64,000 nt of DNA, from the NCBI RefSeq assembly GCF_921293095.1, contig NC_060251.1:54329585-54393584 (forward strand). Direction: 5' to 3'. Below the pieces are notes generated by a model that did not search any database, was not told where the DNA came from, and worked only from the letters and a program-made list of their open reading frames with translations. The position numbers were made by a program, and so were the translations under genes. Source of the stretch: Ischnura elegans (lineage: Eukaryota; Arthropoda; Insecta; Odonata; Coenagrionidae). This document shows positions 60,088 through 64,000 of this stretch, piece after piece (position 1 is the stretch's first letter; every line of letters starts with the position of its first letter).

Positions 60088-62279
60088 TCAATCAATATAA
60101 GATTTGGGCCTTCGACGCTCTGTTGGGTATGAACTAAATCTATCACCCTGTCTCTGGTATCTCCTCTCAATAACTTTATCAAAAAATCTTGTTAACTTGA
60201 CAGCAGAGCCAGATCCAGCAGCCAATGACCGCACTTGGTGGCAATCCTAAGAAAAATCACAAATGAGATAATATGGCACAAGATTATTTTTTTATTGAAA
60301 AATCTAATTAACACAGCCTATCCATAGAAAAAGGCTGAGAACGAATAATTGCCTAATCAAGAATCTATAAGTAACATTACCAGTAAAATTTCATCAGCAC
60401 CACATTCCTCAGCAATAGAAGAGCATCTTCGGGTGACATTAGGTCTAATGTCAGCAGCCAGGTCCACCTTTGTACCTATCACTAATATTGGTATCTAACA
60501 GAAAAAAATAAGAGTAAGTATTGGAGACAATTTAATCCAAGCATATAATAGTAACAGACTCATAAATTCTCACCTGAGTGGATCCCACATATTGCTCAGG
60601 ATCATAGGAATCAAAACCACCAGTTCGAGACTTTGAATTACCATCCTTATTTAACACTTCAGCCAACCATTTGTTTAGATTTTGCTGCGACTTACGATTG
60701 GTGAGATCATGAACGAGTATTATCCCTATAAAAAAATTCAAGAAAGGAATATAGTTCACTGTCACCACAAACTACGTTCATTTGATAATAATGCCAATAA
60801 CCTGCAGGCATTTTGCAACAGAATAACATAAGAACCACGCAAATCTATAAAATGAAATCCTAAGAAACAAATATATCCAAGTGTAACATCCCCACTGAAA
60901 TAATGGTTTCCTGTTCACTTTATTGCCCATCATGAGGAGAAACCCATTTGGAACACCTACTCATAGGGGGTAATGTCCTCGCCTCCAAATAGGTTGTGAG
61001 TTCGAATCCCACCTGGGTAGGTGATCCTTATCCAGTGCATGAATTTTTGTGCTATACTTTGTTAATGTTAGAAAACCTCATTGTAAAAGGCCGTTATGTG
61101 CTGTTTACGGGGAAGTTGATAATAAATATATAGAGGGGTATTGTGTGTAGTGACAAGGATCATGACAGAATATATGGGTTGAAACTGAAAACCAGAGCCC
61201 GAAATTTAAGGCTTGAGTCAGGCATGAACAATTGCTTCACCAGTGGTAGCAGGTGGTTGAAAATATGATAAGATCTAGCGTGTGGAAGGGTTTTTGGACA
61301 GCTTTGATCCCCAGAGAAACTCATTTCACCAACTTTCTGGCTGATAATGTGGGGCTGTTTTCATTAACACCAAAGAAGAAAGCCATTAAAAGGCCATTTT
61401 AAAATCTTATCCTGCACTATAAGCAGAAACAATCATACATGCATACTTGTTTCCAGGTTTCTGTTACAACAATAATTAACATGGAAGGCTTTAAGTTTCA
61501 ACTTTTCCTACGCATGTGTAAAACGCATCAATAATGTAGTAGGGGAGGTAAAGAGGACAAAACAATAAGGACTGAAGCAGATTTTACTGAATAAGGAATA
61601 AGATAAAAGGGATGAAATTTCTGCACATATAGGTAACAAAATAACCCACCTCTCTTACGCAAGGCTTTTTAAGCAATTAAGTTGAGCTAAACTTCAGTTA
61701 TAAAGAGCAAGAAAAAATATTAATTCAACAGTTTATGCGCTATTCATACAATCTCACAGTTTTCAACTGAGACCTAAAAAGATAAACTGCCTAGCTTTAT
61801 ATTGAATACGGAAATTTTTTTTCTATGTACTAGTTAACTAATCATGTTCACTTCCTGTACTCATTCAAAAGTGACATCAATAGATTTGTTTTCAAAACGG
61901 GTTGAATAATAGTTGGCAGATGGAGAAATGACTTAAATAGAAGGTATATATACCGTGGGTAGGCTGATAGAAGACAGACCGCGTATTTCTGTGACTACTG
62001 CTTCCGCCAATGTCCCACAGTTCAACAAAATACGTCTTTTGATAAGGAGTACCTTCCTTGTACTCATGAAGCATCACTTCTACTGAGCATCCTACAGTCC
62101 AAGATGGGTTTTTAATGGGCTCTTTATGGCATATTAAATGGGTTAAAGACGATTTACCAACTCCTGAAATAGAGGCCTTACATTAACTTCAGTTTCACTC
62201 CTACGAATTTCAGTTGAGTATTAATGCGCTTACCCGAATCTCCGACAACAATTATTCGAACTTTGTCTATTGCAGCCAT
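60088..62279 (-). CDS. RABL3: Rab-like protein 3 (small GTPase), 5 exons
   Basis: Exons on the minus strand: 62279-62234, 62163-61954, 60725-60574, 60494-60381, 60246-60088. All GT-AG and in frame: 226 codons (human RABL3 236). It is a Rab-family GTPase without a C-terminal prenylation cysteine; vertebrate RABL3 is linked to RAS signalling and prenylation. Seen: P-loop GDSGVGKSS (13-21), switch I region PSWTVGCSV (35-43), switch [15 protein letters not shown] (60-72), [20 protein letters not shown] (starting about 86), guanine-specificity TKVD (144-147) and [11 protein letters not shown] (181-191). The WDIGG in place of the Rab WDTAGQ is characteristic of RABL3 and argues for unusual GTP hydrolysis. 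The start gives the usual N-terminus [16 protein letters not shown]. Introns are short except intron 2 (1.2 kb), which holds a SINE. Confidence 0.95.
60954..61140 (+). repeat. tRNA-derived SINE in RABL3 intron 2
   Basis: 60954-61023 is a 70-nt tRNA-like head with a perfect 7-bp acceptor stem (CACCTAC/GTAGGTG) and a B box AGTTCGAATCCCAC. The A box is degenerate and there is no CCA. A short unrelated body follows, ending near an AATAAATATATAG stretch. It could be read as a tRNA pseudogene, but a SINE is likelier. Confidence 0.55.
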
Positions 62280-64000
62280 TAAAATGCATTAAATATATGA
62301 CAGCTGTCGGCTTCATAAAAAACGTAAACATACACATTCTTTCATTTACATATCTACGCGGCGCATGCGGCCCACGGCAGCCACTTGTTTATTAAAACAA
62401 GTGGCTGTCGCTGACGTGTTTTTCAGCGGAGAAGTTGAATCGTTTGAATTCCTGTCGCACCCTGACCACGGTGATCAGCGGTTTTCCTCCATTATGTACA
62501 CAAGATTATCGTTGACCCTTGATCATAAAAACGAATTTTCATGAAAGTATCATCAACTTGATTCTTAAGAAGGTAAGAATAAAAATCTTTGTTGACAAGG
62601 TTGTGGCTGATTTATCGCACATAGGTACAAAATTAATTATATGAGATGAAACTCTTCTACGCAAAAAAATGAAGTTAATCTTATAGCTGGCTAGTATTAT
62701 TTGTGATGAAGGAGCGGAAAAGTGGTTAAATTGCAGATGAAAGAAAAAGCTGGTGATAGTTTTCTTTAATCGAATAGCCAATTTTTGTGAGAATAATTTA
62801 TTGGAAATTCTAAATAATTCTAGGAATGAATGAAAGCACTGCAACAATAAATAAATAGGATACATACGGAAATTAGAGGGGGTGGGGAAAAAAGTGGAGA
62901 GGGGAGGAAATGGAGAAGGGGTGGTAGAGCTGTCACTAAATATGCTTAAGTGATTTACTGTACCATTACTGTTGGAACATGATGAGAAGAGTCAGGATAT
63001 GAAGCCCTTGATCACTGATCATGATGTCACCCTTGTTTCTTTGAATATGTAGATGGATTTGTATAAGTCTTATTGATGATAAGGGACGTGGATTGATGAG
63101 ACTGATGTTGTAAATAGAAACCAAATGAGAATTTGATGCTGTGTTGGACCGCAGATGGCTTGTCCAAGTGTCCAAGTCTAAAACTTGCATGGCTCTAGCT
63201 AGTAGATTTCTCCATGATAGTCCTATGTATGCAAAGTTCACTCAGGAAATATTATTTGGCTTAGACTTGGAAGGAGGGTGTCAATGGCATGTTTAGGGCC
63301 ATATGAGCAATTATTTCACTCAACTGCTAGATGGCCATAGAACAGTCATTAATTTTTAAGTTTTTTAGTGTGACAGGTCAGTATAACCAGCACTATGTGG
63401 CCCATGGCACAGTTTAATTAGGCCCTGGAAAATTATAAGTATCGATTCCTTTACTTACATTTTTGTATCATGAAGGAACTTTTGGAGTAAAAGAGTTTCA
63501 TGATTTGGCTCACAATTCATTTTTAGTTATCACAAACAATTTCTATCCCAAAAGGTTATACAAATTAGAAAATGCAGCCTGAAAGTATGAAAAGGTGGTC
63601 AATCCTGATATAATATATCAAGTACCTACGCTATGTGAATGTTGGAATTTATTTTTATAAGTGAAACATTTTTACTGGTTAACAAAAAAATTAATTAGCC
63701 ACCACACAGAACACAACTAAGCATGCAGAATACATTTTTTTGGGATATAAATCTCTTACAAGTGAAGTTCCCGAAATTAACTTTCTACTTTACTGGAAAT
63801 GATTTAGCTTGTTCATTATGCCTAATAATTACTTTATTTTTGAGGAAAAAGAAAAATACTAAAATTTTGGGTAAAAATATCATCAGCACTACCAGAGTCC
63901 CTTTAAGATATACATTAAAAAATAGCATTTTATCATGAAATTAATACACATGCACATTTGTAGGCATTGCTACACCATTTATTTAAAAAATCGATTAAAA
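62280..64000. other. RABL3 upstream flank and intergenic DNA
   Basis: A 13-bp-arm hairpin (62378-62390 and 62395-62407, CAGCCACTTGTTT) lies about 100 bp upstream of the RABL3 start, in a GC-richer patch that may be the promoter. Beyond it the DNA is AT-rich with no gene, RNA or repeat that I can support. Confidence 0.45.

Noticed and set aside
60954-61023. Functional tRNA gene
   Set aside because: The acceptor stem and B box are good but the A box is poor and a SINE-like body follows.

Overview
The window looks like nuclear DNA of an arthropod, most likely an insect with a large, repeat-rich genome. It is AT-rich, has five spliced host genes with GT-AG introns of about 80 bp to several kb, and carries an arthropod-type mix of mobile elements: Penelope-like elements, hAT, Tigger/pogo-like, PIF/Harbinger-like, Helitron-like, Jockey- and RTE-like LINEs, Ty1/copia, tRNA-derived SINEs and foldback MITEs. 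I cannot name the species from the sequence.

Host genes, left to right. PUS7, a pseudouridine synthase, is on the minus strand (3558-18991, 12 exons, 816 codons). SYF2, a spliceosomal factor, is on the plus strand (20246-23111, 5 exons, 236 codons) and head-to-head with PUS7. A Myb/SANT-like (zeste-type) DNA-binding protein is on the minus strand (28163-34498, 8 exons, 315 codons). ODR4 is on the plus strand (35668-52023, 9 exons, 527 codons) and head-to-head with the Myb/SANT gene. RABL3, a Rab-like GTPase, is on the minus strand (60088-62279, 5 exons, 226 codons). I assembled each model by hand from splice sites that keep the reading frame; all five are open from ATG to stop. The genes share no pathway. 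They are ordinary housekeeping genes, two pairs of which share an upstream region of about 1.2 kb.

Most of the rest is transposon-derived. PUS7 introns hold MITEs, SINEs and a 0.65-kb dispersed repeat. SYF2 intron 4 and Myb/SANT intron 6 are almost entirely Helitron-like DNA. The stretch 24.5-27.8 kb carries a Penelope-like insertion and a solo LTR. ODR4 introns hold a copia fossil, hAT copies, Tigger-like elements, Penelope-like pieces, a THAP-bearing DNA transposon and three striking palindromes. The stretch 53.5-59.7 kb is a pile-up of nested hAT, LINE and foldback insertions.

The most interesting signal is a set of Penelope-like insertions whose terminal repeats keep hammerhead-ribozyme-like cores (CUGANGA, stem II, GAAA, stem III, NUH, stem I). 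Several have inverted termini and 11-13 bp target duplications. One is a perfect 200-bp-arm palindrome inside a hAT element, whose second copy 11 kb away supplies the empty site. A second lead is a phase-compatible, mutually exclusive last exon downstream of ODR4 that would replace its membrane anchor.
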